Below, piece after piece: positions 11,113 through 19,721 of a DNA stretch of 64,000 nucleotides. The stretch's first letter is position 1. Every line of letters starts with the position of its first letter. The DNA lies in contig CM030938.1 of assembly GCA_018136815.1 (NCBI GenBank), forward strand, positions 248,001-312,000, in the 5' to 3' direction. The translations under genes and the position numbers were made by a program. Source of the stretch: Isochrysis galbana (taxonomy: Eukaryota; Haptophyta; Isochrysidales; Isochrysidaceae). The notes beneath the pieces were generated by a model. It ran no database searches. It was given only the letters and a program-made list of their open reading frames with translations, and was not told the origin of the DNA.

Positions 11113-12228
11113 ATGCTGCGCGCGGTGCTGCGCAGGCTAAGCAACGTCGGGCTCTCGGCGCGGTTGTGCGAAGGGGTCGCGCTCGTACTCGTGCGGGGAG
11201 TCAGTGCAATTCTTAGCCTCTTGCCGCTCACAGCTGTTCCTGCCGTAAGCCGAGTACTTGGCAGGCTACTCAAGCGCTCTGGCTATCGGTCCTCTCTGGT
11301 GCGCAGCTCCATTGAGGTGCTGCCGCTGCGCGACGACATCGAGCGAGAGCAGGTCATAGACGCAGCGTACTCGCACTTGGGGCTTGCAATAGCCCTTTCT
11401 CTGCAGCCGCCGCGCCGCGACCGAGAGATATCGTCTCTGCTCGAGCCGCCTTCATCACAATTTAATCTTCTTCTCGATGACATTCAACTTGGACGCGGAC
11501 TTATCTTCCTTTCAGCGCACATTGGGATGTGGGAGCTCTTACCGCTTTGCATATTGCCACTGCTACCCCATGGCACAGCCGTGTCCATCGTATATCGACC
11601 CTTACATAACCGAGGTCTTGATCGCTGGATTCTTCAGCGGCGCCTACGTCATGGTGCCAAGCTCATACCTGCCTCCGGCTCACTTCCTCAGCTAACTTCG
11701 GCCCTCGTCAAAGGCGAGGTGGTGTGCATTTTAGCAGATCAAAGGCCTTCGGATCGTCAGTGTGGAGAGCAACTAACATTTCTGGGTCGCACAACCCGCT
11801 TTGCCTGCGGAGCTGCACTCCTGCACGAAGTGACCGGCGCGCCTGCTTGGTTTGGAGCACTAGTCTTGGATGAGGCCACACCGACATGCGGACGAGAGAA
11901 TGATAAGCGCGGAAAGATGGCAAACGGTCTCCCGCGATTCCGACTTGTCGTGGAATGCATCACCGAATACGGCGCGATGATTCCCCAGGGCAATGCTGCG
12001 GCGTGCAGCAAAGAGGGTTTCGGAGACAAAAGAGAAGGTGGTGGTATGCGATTGTCGGTTCCTACCCAAGGACAAGGGACAAATACAATTGGTTCAGAGC
12101 CAGGCGTGTCCAAGGTTGTTGCTGGGCGGCGGTTTGTCCGCGCATATGCGGACTCTCTGAACCGGCTGGTCGAGCGTCATCCCTCACAATATTTTTGGTG
12201 GCATCGGCGTTGGGGTGTGATGACTTGA
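11113..12228 (+). CDS. LpxL/HtrB-type lysophospholipid acyltransferase
   Basis: 371 residues from ATG 11113, without introns. The HX4E acyltransferase signature is H136-IGMW-E141, in the form typical of lipid A late acyltransferases (HxGNWE). It is followed by ADQRP at 208-212, FLGR and TGAPAW, and the C-terminus SQYFWWHRRW matches the family's closing motif. An N-terminal hydrophobic segment (about 20-50) suggests a membrane anchor. Residues about 255-325 are a poorly conserved insertion. In bacteria these enzymes move an acyl chain from ACP to a lipid A precursor; other members make ornithine or mannosyl lipids. The lipid acceptor in this alga is unknown. Bacterial or organellar origin is likely. 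Confidence 0.85.
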   Translation: MLRAVLRRLSNVGLSARLCEGVALVLVRGVSAILSLLPLTAVPAVSRVLGRLLKRSGYRSSLVRSSIEVLPLRDDIEREQVIDAAYSHLGLAIALSLQPPRRDREISSLLEPPSSQFNLLLDDIQLGRGLIFLSAHIGMWELLPLCILPLLPHGTAVSIVYRPLHNRGLDRWILQRRLRHGAKLIPASGSLPQLTSALVKGEVVCILADQRPSDRQCGEQLTFLGRTTRFACGAALLHEVTGAPAWFGALVLDEATPTCGRENDKRGKMANGLPRFRLVVECITEYGAMIPQGNAAACSKEGFGDKREGGGMRLSVPTQGQGTNTIGSEPGVSKVVAGRRFVRAYADSLNRLVERHPSQYFWWHRRWGVMT

Positions 12229-12344
12229 GGCGGCGAATAAGAGGCCAGAACGCCAATGCAGATACCATCGTAACTCGAAACCACGGGGAATAGTTTAGTG
12301 GTTTGTTCTTGTCTGGTAGGCGCTGGGGCTTGTTTGTAGGCATG

Positions 12345-12450
12345 TCAACTAAGTTTATATTTGGTTGACCCATGGGGGGGCACGAGCCCCCCCGTCTCTC
12401 CACCTCTTCCCCTCCCCTGCAGTGGGGGAGGAACCGGGTGGTTCCTCAGG
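12345..12450 (+). mobile_element. 5' end fragment of a target-primed element
   Basis: CAACTAAGTTTATATTTGG, TTGACCCATGGGG and the C-rich tract CGAGCCCCCC match the first 80 bp of the complete element at 16525. The 3' part is absent. ACAGGTACCTGC is repeated just after (12478-12500). Confidence 0.65.
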
Positions 12451-12756
12451 AACCACCCACCCTCCTCTAAGTTGTTCCACAGGTACCTGCACAGGTACCT
12501 GCATACCTGTCCAGTGCTGAAAAATCGGCGCATTGCAGACGTTCATACTCGTGACCATGAAAGAATTAGCTCGCGAAACTTTGTATGTGCTTTGATGTAA
12601 TCATGAGGGATCCCTCCGTACCGTCGCATGGAATTTTGGGTGCAATTTCAAAAAGTCGATTTTTCCCGTCCCCACCCCTACTGCCAGGGCTCGGCTCCAC
12701 GAACTCTCCATCCCCATCGTCTGCAAGATCCATGCGATCCCGCACGTGTGCGTCGT

Positions 12757-13225
12757 CGAAAAAAAAACATCTGAAGATTCCGGGCTACACACCTACTATT
12801 GACTGGGTCTGGTCTCCCTTCTCTACTTACACCGCCCTTAACTTCCCTCCCCCCACCTCTTTCCCTGCCCCCCTTCATTCCTTTGTCTTCGGTTACCGGG
12901 GTCCGGCCTTGGTGCCCTACCTAAGGCCTGGTTCGGAGTGTGGGGGCCGGGCAGGCCTGTTGTCGTCTCTCTTGGCTTGCGTGCCCGACCGGGTTCGCGT
13001 TAGTCATCCTGGTTCCGTCGGGCTCGTGTTATCCCCTATGAATCCCAGGTTCGCTGTGTCCTCGGCTTATTCGCCGTCTTTTCTTCGCATCTTGTTCCCC
13101 TCGACAGTTCCACTAGCTCCTCGCCGGGTCTGAGCCCACCCTTGTCGTTTAAAGTAAAAACGGGTCTCAAGTCTCAAGTCACTTATGTCTATTCTTTTCT
13201 TGGGTTGCCTACCCATGCCCGCTTG
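12757..13225 (+). repeat. About 500-bp dispersed repeat, copy 1
   Basis: Starts with an A-run and ACATCTGAAGATTC, then a C-rich tract, then a GGTTACCGGGGTCCGG block, and ends near GCCCGCTTGGGC. Copies lie at 21738-22262 (same strand) and 38165-38385 (inverted, partial). The 38-kb copy carries GGGGTTCGACTC, close to a Pol III B box, so a SINE-like origin is possible. Confidence 0.6.
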
Positions 13226-13236
13226 GGCTGTTCTCA

Positions 13237-14352
13237 AGGCTGACCTACAATACACTAACTACACTACAATACTAAGAGTTCGGGTGTACTCATGAGTACG
13301 AATATTGCTCTTTGGGAGTACTCATGAGTACGAATACTCACTTCTCAGAGTATTCATGCTTTATTCGGATACACTGAATACTTCGAGGTATAAAATTTCT
13401 CCTAGCGCGGCGCGAACGCGCCTAAGGACGCTGAGTTTTTTTTTCTCGTATTTTCTTACAAAAAGGTAGACCGGCGGCGTTGCCCCCCCCCCCCCCCTAC
13501 CCCTCTCTCTCTTGCCACCCCTGTTTCGAGTGGCGTCAAGGGGCTGTGCGGCTGTGCGACTGATGGCGCGGGCCGGTGGCCGTGGCCGTGGCCATGGTGG
13601 TGGAGGGCGGACCAGACCACCCCGCATTACAGAGATGCTGCTGCCCGAGATCAAGAACCCGAACAGCGCCATCGGCACCTCCATCAAGGTCAAGGGGGAC
13701 TACTGGGTGGGGAGGATGTCGGCAGCCGAGCGCGACACGTACTACATGTGCACGGTCGTGGCACACAGCTTGGCACACAGGGTCACGCCGCAAGCAACCT
13801 CCGAGGAGATGTGGCAGCTCCAGGAGATGGGAGAGACGGGCGAGGGCAACACCGAGTTGGGCGACGCCAGCGGCGAGCGCTTCTGGATGAAGCATACGGT
13901 GTTCCTCAAGTACTATTGGGCTACGTTCCCTGAGCGCATGCCGGTGCCGGAGGAGGAAAAGAACAACGGTGAGCCCGTCAGCAGCAGCAACAACGGCGGC
14001 GGCGGCAACGCTTCTGCTACACCCTCAGTCTCTGGCTTCAAGTCCTCCTCTTGGAGAGTTTTGAGTGATAATAGGTAGTAGGTAGTGTAATATGTGAGTG
14101 AGGAGAGAGCCAAAAGCAGAGATGTGTAGTAGAAGTAGAGTGCGCGGCCCGGCCGCGGCGCGCGCGCCGCCCCGACAGCCGGCGTGTCGGCGTGTGAGTA
14201 TTCGATATTCGACCAAAATACGAATACTCACTCTCGGCTGTACTCATGAGTACGAATACTCGCTCGCGGCTGTACTCATGAGTACGAATACTGCCAAATT
14301 GGTAGTATTTGTACTCAGTATTCATGACTACTCTTGTATTGTAGGTCAGCCT
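13237..14352 (+). mobile_element. 1.1-kb inverted-repeat element with palindromic subterminal repeats
   Basis: Ends in a perfect 17-bp inverted repeat: AGGCTGACCTACAATAC at 13237-13253 and its complement at 14336-14352. Inside each end lie repeated copies of the palindrome TACTCATGAGTA followed by CGAATA (13287, 13317; 14242, 14273). The only long gene inside is the 171-residue ORF listed next. No target duplication is obvious from the flanks. This layout is that of a DNA transposon. Confidence 0.7.
13563..14078 (+). CDS. Orphan protein encoded inside the 1.1-kb element
   Basis: 171 residues from the first ATG (13563). The N-terminus is RG/GG-rich (GRGRGHGGGGR), of a kind often found in nucleic-acid-binding tails. 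The central part (about 25-120) is well-mixed sequence with PEIKNPNSAIGTSIKVKGDYW and an acidic stretch. The C-terminus is Asn/Gly/Ser-rich. It resembles no transposase I recognise and has no visible DDE or HUH motif. It could be an accessory DNA-binding protein or a captured host fragment. Confidence 0.5.
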   Translation: MARAGGRGRGHGGGGRTRPPRITEMLLPEIKNPNSAIGTSIKVKGDYWVGRMSAAERDTYYMCTVVAHSLAHRVTPQATSEEMWQLQEMGETGEGNTELGDASGERFWMKHTVFLKYYWATFPERMPVPEEEKNNGEPVSSSNNGGGGNASATPSVSGFKSSSWRVLSDNR

Positions 14353-14419
14353 CTATCGTCCTTATCAATATCGATTCTTCCGAGAATCCTATGCCGTCGT
14401 AGTGTATTCTATAGAAGTC

Positions 14420-14577
14420 GCCAGAGTTTCGTTATGTTTAGGCATAAGCAGAAGTAAATAGAGAAGAGTTGGACCAGCGACTGTTCAAAATGCTCTACAA
14501 TACTACAATTTCAAATGAACAGTCGCTGGTCAAACTCTTCTCTATTGACTTCTGCCTAAACATAACGAAACTCTGGC
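14420..14577. repeat. Long perfect-type hairpin (foldback)
   Basis: The arm 14420-14487 is complementary to 14516-14577 with one 6-nt insertion and a few mismatches; the spacer is 28 nt. It starts GCCAGAGTTTCG and ends CGAAACTCTGGC. This may be a foldback MITE or a hairpin-RNA precursor. It lies 70 bp beyond the inverted-repeat element and 460 bp before the HAD gene. Confidence 0.75.
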
Positions 14578-15039
14578 CCAAAACGCCGTCGGCGCTGAGC
14601 GTGCTCTTTCCAGAGGACGACGCTACGAGGCTGGGGGTATACCTCCGGCTTGTCACTTCATGAGACATACAGAAAGTATACGAGTTCCGTGCGTTGACAT
14701 TTCGCAGGTGATCGAGGACCTGTATAATTATGTGAGAGAATCTCCTCTCTGCCGGTGCTCCCTCGCTCAACGTTTCCCCCCGAGTTTCCTACCATGTGGT
14801 CCGTCTTTTCTCCTCTGAGAACCCCAATTCGTCATGGGAAAGTGTGAGTGCGAGTCATTTCGCTGTCTGCTCTCTTGTCCCTCCTCCTGCAACATTTATC
14901 TCCCCCACGAGTTTCCTCCGGAATCCCCCCCCGCTGCCCCCCCGCCCTTCTACCCCAGACCCCCGCCCCCCCTCTCGCTCCCTCTCTCCTCTCTCCAGCT
15001 CTCTCTCGCTCCCTCTCTCGGGTCCTCGTGGGCTACGCG

Positions 15040-16155
15040 ATGGCGGCTGGCCGTTCTCCCTCCTTGCGCCCCTTGTCGCGCAGGGGCTCGTCGCAGCGGA
15101 TCGGTGGGTACGCTAAGCCGCCGGAGGAGCCAATCACCACGCTCATCTTCCTCGACGTCGATGGCGTCCTCCACGCTAAGAGCGTCTTCTCAGAGGAGGA
15201 GAAGTTCAGCCGAATCCACCATGTGCGCAGCTCTCCAGCTAAACCCTCCTTCTCCATGCCTCACTCTCCTCCCGCGCGGCTGCTGCATGCGTCGCAGAAC
15301 TCCACTCTGCCGCTCCCTCTCTCTCTTTCCACCTGCGACCGCCACCCGGATCCTTTCGCAAGTTTCACCCGGATCCTTTCACATGCACCTTTGCTTTGTG
15401 CGCAGCTCGTGACGATTGTGCGCGCAACCGGTGCTTCGGTGGTGGTTGACTCGAGCTGGCGCGAGTTCCCGAACATGGTGAGACAGCTATCGGATGCGAT
15501 GATCGCCCATGGGATTGCTGCGCCGATCGGCCGCACGCCGTCGCTTCTGATCGGCGACCGGAAGAAGGAGATCGGGGCGTGGCTGCTCGAAAATCGCCCA
15601 CTGCTCAGCCCCACCCTGCGCTGGATTGCCATTGACGACTGCTGGCTGGGTGGGTTGGGACACCATTTCGTGCATACTTGCTCGGAGGGCTTAACAGAGC
15701 GAGACGTCTGCCTCGCTATCTCACTTCTTCGGACGGGCACAAGCCCTTCCCTATCCGAGTCTGATGGCGTGACCGTTGATGTCACCCCTCGACGACCCAT
15801 AGTGTTGTTGGCATCATGCAGCTCCTTGACCTTGGAGGATGGTAGCGATGACGGAGAGGTTTCAGCGGCTCTCACCCAAGAGTCGCCTGCTCCACAAACG
15901 CCACAGGACATGCCTCTGTGTGGCACCGTCGAATTGAAGCGCGTGCTTTCTAACTCATCTTGTCTGGATGGGAAGACAGTGTTCTGCGAGACAACGCTAG
16001 GAGAGCTCGAAGCGGCCGCGGATGGTATTGACCTACCTGATCGACTCCCGGCATTCTGCGTATGCACCTTTTGCGTCGGCTACACTCGTACTTCCTCTTC
16101 CAAGGTGCCGAAGTCGCCACTCCACCGCCTTGCACGCAAGTATGCCATCATGTGA
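15040..16155 (+). CDS. HAD-fold protein, Swiss Army Knife RNA-repair type, one intron
   Basis: The start chosen is ATG 15040, because the upstream frame is a proline/serine-rich leader without another ATG. Motif I is FLDVDGV (Dx(D)), motif II is VVVDSSWRE, and a later IDDCWLGG...FVHTC supplies the second acidic pair, as in SAK-type HAD domains. A phase-0 intron of 183 nt (15223-15405; GTGCGC...GCGCAG) sits between IHH and LVTIV; removing it restores the family spacing. It is a multiple of three and contains no stop, so unspliced reading looks like one long ORF. Exon parts total 310 residues. The C-terminal about 150 residues are poorly conserved. Nucleic-acid phosphatase activity is inferred from the family only. 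Confidence 0.7.
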   Translation: MAAGRSPSLRPLSRRGSSQRIGGYAKPPEEPITTLIFLDVDGVLHAKSVFSEEEKFSRIHHVRSSPAKPSFSMPHSPPARLLHASQNSTLPLPLSLSTCDRHPDPFASFTRILSHAPLLCAQLVTIVRATGASVVVDSSWREFPNMVRQLSDAMIAHGIAAPIGRTPSLLIGDRKKEIGAWLLENRPLLSPTLRWIAIDDCWLGGLGHHFVHTCSEGLTERDVCLAISLLRTGTSPSLSESDGVTVDVTPRRPIVLLASCSSLTLEDGSDDGEVSAALTQESPAPQTPQDMPLCGTVELKRVLSNSSCLDGKTVFCETTLGELEAAADGIDLPDRLPAFCVCTFCVGYTRTSSSKVPKSPLHRLARKYAIM

Positions 16156-16451
16156 TCGATCATTCCGATTCCGAGTATCCCATCATCTTTGCCTTGTCTG
16201 TGTTATGGAATCATTTGGCCTTAGCTTCAAATTACTTGTGGATCATAACATCAACCCCTTTATCTGCCATATGATCCGTGATTCGTTGCCCCTCCTTCTT
16301 CTTGTCTTCTATATTTCCTTCATCATTCTTCTATAAACGGTTGTGCTTCTCTCGTCTGTTTTCTGTTTTCTTATTCCTTGTGCTTGTGCGTTCCCGCCCC
16401 CCTTTTCCCGCCTTGTGTGTTCCTTGTTGTTGTGGGGAGAGGGCAGTAGCT

Positions 16452-16500
16452 GTAAAAAAAATCTTCTTAAATTCCCGCTAGCGTATGCGGCGTGAGGCAG
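16452..16500 (-). mobile_element. Short 3'-end remnant of a target-primed element
   Basis: On the minus strand, GCGGGAATTTAAGAAGA followed by a T-run matches the family's 3' terminus (compare 34515-34534). It lies 25 bp before the complete element at 16525, which is in the opposite orientation. Confidence 0.45.
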
Positions 16501-16524
16501 CTTGCTAGTGTACCTCCCTACTAC

Positions 16525-17279
16525 ACTAAGTTTATACTTGGTTGACCCATGGGGTGCACGAGCCCCCCCCTCTCTCCACTCCTCCCCTGCCATGGGGGAG
16601 GAACCACTCATCCTCCTGGCACGCCTGATGGCTTGCCTGGAGGCCACTGCCCTACTGACTCACTCCCTTCCCCACAGGCTCGCCCCATTCGCCCATCCTG
16701 GCCCCTCGTGACCAGCCCATCGCTCCAACCCCCCCTCCCCCCCTGGTCGACAGGCAGACAGGTGCAGATTGGGGGCCCCAGAGGCTCAGGAGCGCCAGCG
16801 AGGGAGAGGCAGGGGAGGCCAGGGCCCAGTCCCAGCCTCCTCTGCCCCCAGAGCTGGCCTCCAGGAGCCTCCAGGGGTCGCCAGGGGCAGCTGCAGGCCT
16901 GCCGCAGGCGCGCCATCGCGCGTGCCGCAGGAGAGGGGAGAGAGAGCGCGGAGAAGGGGGTGGGCGGAGCGAGAGCTCCGCTCACCGAAAAATAGGTAAG
17001 TCCCGCACCTGTTCACAGGATAAGTCGGGGCTGAGACCGCCGCCCACTCGGAGACACAGGAGGAAGGGGGGGAAAGATCACCGGGGGGGGCGCGGGCCAC
17101 CGGACCATATCTAAGCCCTTCACCCCTATCCCCCTAGTAGTGCACGGGGGGAGTCGCCTTATGGCGGGGGGAGAAGGGCCGGGGAAGTGGGGGTGTAGAA
17201 AGTTTCCTACGTGAGTAGAAAGTAGAGGGTCCACGGCCGCGTGTGCGGTGAGACTATTAAAAGGTTTATTTTTATTATA
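16525..17279 (+). mobile_element. Target-primed-type element with 16-bp target duplication
   Basis: 755 bp flanked by a perfect duplication TGTACCTCCCTACTAC (16509-16524 and 17280-17295). The 5' end is ACTAAGTTTATACTTGG. The middle shares the GC-rich block of the elements at 60083 and 17893. The 3' part has CCCTAGTAGTGCACGGG and GTGTGCGGTGAGACTATT, then a T-rich tail. No intact long protein is evident. Confidence 0.88.
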
Positions 17280-17523
17280 TGTACCTCCCTACTACCCAAC
17301 CTTAACGCCCCTGACAACCCCCTTCCCCTTCCCCAGTTCCCTCTTTAGCGGAGAAGCTGGTTCCAGGGAGGCCGCGCGCGCTGCTTCGGCCGGGAGTTGG
17401 AGAGAAGGGGGCGGGAGAATGTGGTTCGTCTCTTGATCGAGTTTCGACTCGGAATTTCTCGTTTGTATAACGCGAGATCTTTATGGGTTCCCGGTGTGGT
17501 TCCTACTAAGAGATTTGGCTACC

Positions 17524-17907
17524 CTAGGTGATGTTCCTTATGTCCAGGCCTCTCGCCGCCTGCAAGAGGTCCTCTGATGCTCCTAGGTTGAAATCCTTGT
17601 CTATAGTGTACAGAGGGCTTATCATTTTCCGAATATGTTTGTTACTCGGGGCGTGTAGCCCCATGTTCTCGCGCTGTTTTTTTAACCTTTGAAAGAACCC
17701 GACCTTCGCCGTTACTAATAAGTGGTATCTCGCAAGGATCGCTCTTAAGATTGTCCTGCCAGGAGAGCTAGGAGACCCTGCTAGCGGTGTCGCGGTGGCA
17801 ATCAGAGAAGCGGCCGAGCGAATAACCGCTAGGACGGAGTCAAGATCAGCCAAGCGACATTGTCGCCTGCCAGCAGAACGACATCGACAATAATAATAAT
17901 AAAACAT
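17524..17907 (-). CDS. Hypothetical 127-residue protein
   Basis: This frame is interrupted by nothing and ends ...DLLQAARGLDIRNIT. The middle (RYHLLVTAKVGFFQRLKKQ, KHIRKMISPLYTIDKDF) has balanced composition unlike the neighbouring low-complexity frames. The first residues run into the target duplication of the element at 17893, so the original N-terminus may have been displaced by that insertion. Family not recognised. Confidence 0.3.
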   Translation of the reverse strand: MFYYYYCRCRSAGRRQCRLADLDSVLAVIRSAASLIATATPLAGSPSSPGRTILRAILARYHLLVTAKVGFFQRLKKQRENMGLHAPSNKHIRKMISPLYTIDKDFNLGASEDLLQAARGLDIRNIT

Positions 17908-18840
17908 CTGAGCGTTAGTACCACTACTGCCACTAGCCCGGTACTATCACGACACCCCTCAGCGCACCTGCACGTACGCCTTGACGTGTGCTGTCACTAG
18001 ACACATACGCATATGCACCCCTCCGAATCTCCCCCCTGCTCGCAAACCCCCGGCTCCCATTATAACTCTCCACAAGCTACAATGAGGGAAAACCCATTGA
18101 GGCGGACCGACCTACGTCGGGCGACTCTCCGGGAAAAAGCACCGGGGGGGGGGGGGAGGAACCTCTCGTCATGAAAAGAAACGGCCCTTACAGCTCTCGC
18201 CGCGAGCTGTCCTCGAGAAATAAAAGACTGCGCCTCGAGATACCTGCCACCGTGGTTCCCGTAGGCGTCTTGAGCCTCTCCCTCCTCATCCCCCTCCTGT
18301 CGCCAGCCGCCCCCCTCCGCCCGTTTGCTAACGCAAACGAGTCCCGTTTCTCACCGCACTCCATCGGGGGGGGTGCAAACCCCCCCCTCTCCCCCTCTCC
18401 GTTCTCCTCCACCTCCGTCCCTGCGGCGCGTCGCCATGCGGCGCGCCACGGCCTGCTCTCAGAGGCCCTTTGGGGGCTCCCAGAGGGCCAGCCAGGGCAG
18501 CTCAGGGGGCAGTGGAGGCTGGGGCTCAGCCCCTGGCCCCCCTTGCCTCTCCCACGCTTGCCTCGCTGGCCCTGGGAGCCGCCCGAAGCCCTCTGTCTGC
18601 CTGGCGACCAGGGGTGGGGGGTGGGGGGGGAGTCAGCTCGAGGGCAGGCCCATGCTGGGCGTGGGAGTGCGAGTCACGGCCCGCGCCCACTAGGGGTCTG
18701 GGTCAGAGTGTTGATTGCCCAGCCCCTGCCAGAGGGCAGGGGCTGGGGTTGATTGTGCGGGCCCACCCCAGGGGGTGTCCGCGATGGAGAGAGGGGGGCG
18801 CGAGGCCCCCATTATTGACCCCCACTTATAAAAGTAGGTT
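17893..18840 (-). mobile_element. Target-primed-type element with 17-bp target duplication
   Basis: 948 bp on the minus strand, flanked by perfect GAACGACATCGACAATA (17876-17892 and 18841-18857). The 5' end (right side) reads AACCTACTTTTATAAGTGG; the 3' end (left side) reads ACTAACGCTCAG plus a T/A-rich tail. It is collinear over its whole length with the plus-strand copy at 60083-60999, with many small indels in the C- and G-runs. Open frames differ between the two copies, so it is probably non-autonomous. Confidence 0.9.
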
Positions 18841-18857
18841 GAACGACATCGACAATA

Positions 18858-19721
18858 GGATCGAGGATGAGGGGTGTGAGAAAAAGACGAAAAAGATGAA
18901 AACTCAGCTTGCTTAGATGGGGGCTACCGTGTGTGTGTGTGGGGGGGGTTGCTATGCGCACGCGCCGCGTCCTTGTATGTTGTGATCAGCTTTGTACTCA
19001 TCTTCGTAATAATAATACTCACTGGAGGGAATTGTTGTGACATTCCTACCTAAAAAGAAAACAAGCATTCTGAGTAAAAAAAAATATCACCTTGCCCTCT
19101 TTTGACGGAACGCGACTTTAGCGCAGGCGCAGCGGCGGCACGCGCTGCGCCGCTGCGCCAGGACGGGGAAGCCGAAGGCTCGCGAGAGGGCTGCCGCCGC
19201 GGTGGACACGTAGGACTCCACCGTCGCTGATGCGAGCGCGGCCCCAGTCACTGGGCGAGACCTGCTGGGCGAGGAAGGTGGTGAAGAGGCAAAGTGACCA
19301 TTCGTTATGCATCTGGGCCGCCGCGTCGGCGCGTCCCCCCGGCTGGATGAACAGCTGCCGCGGGGGGGGAGGGGGGGAGGCAACATTTTTCTAAAAGCCG
19401 TGAGGTAAAGGCGGCGTCAGTCAGGAGCCTCCGTCCTCTTCCTTGCTCCTCGCCTCTCCTCGCCTCGATTGTGATCTCTCTCGCGTGGCACCGCGGGACG
19501 GGAAGGGAGAGAGAATAAAAGATGAGGGAGAGAGAAGGGAGAGACAGGGGGAGAGGGGGGGGTGGGGGGCGAGAGACCGACGGCGAGGAGGAGGGGGGGG
19601 CGATAGCAGGGGAGGGGGGGGAGGATCGAGCAGGGGGAAGCGGAAGCGACACCTCCAGACAGCACGAGTTGGGGCCTGCAGAGCGGACGCGAGGTAGGAG
19701 CGAGAGAGATTGCTGCGCAGG
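18858..19721. other. Intergenic, purine-rich promoter side of the next gene
   Basis: Holds TG and G runs near 18930-18950. A minus-strand 26-bp block at 19092-19117 (TTGCCCTCTTTTGACGGAACGC) recurs inverted at 59270-59294. A long GAGA/G-rich tract lies at 19500-19640 upstream of the membrane-protein start. No gene is supported. Confidence 0.4.
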
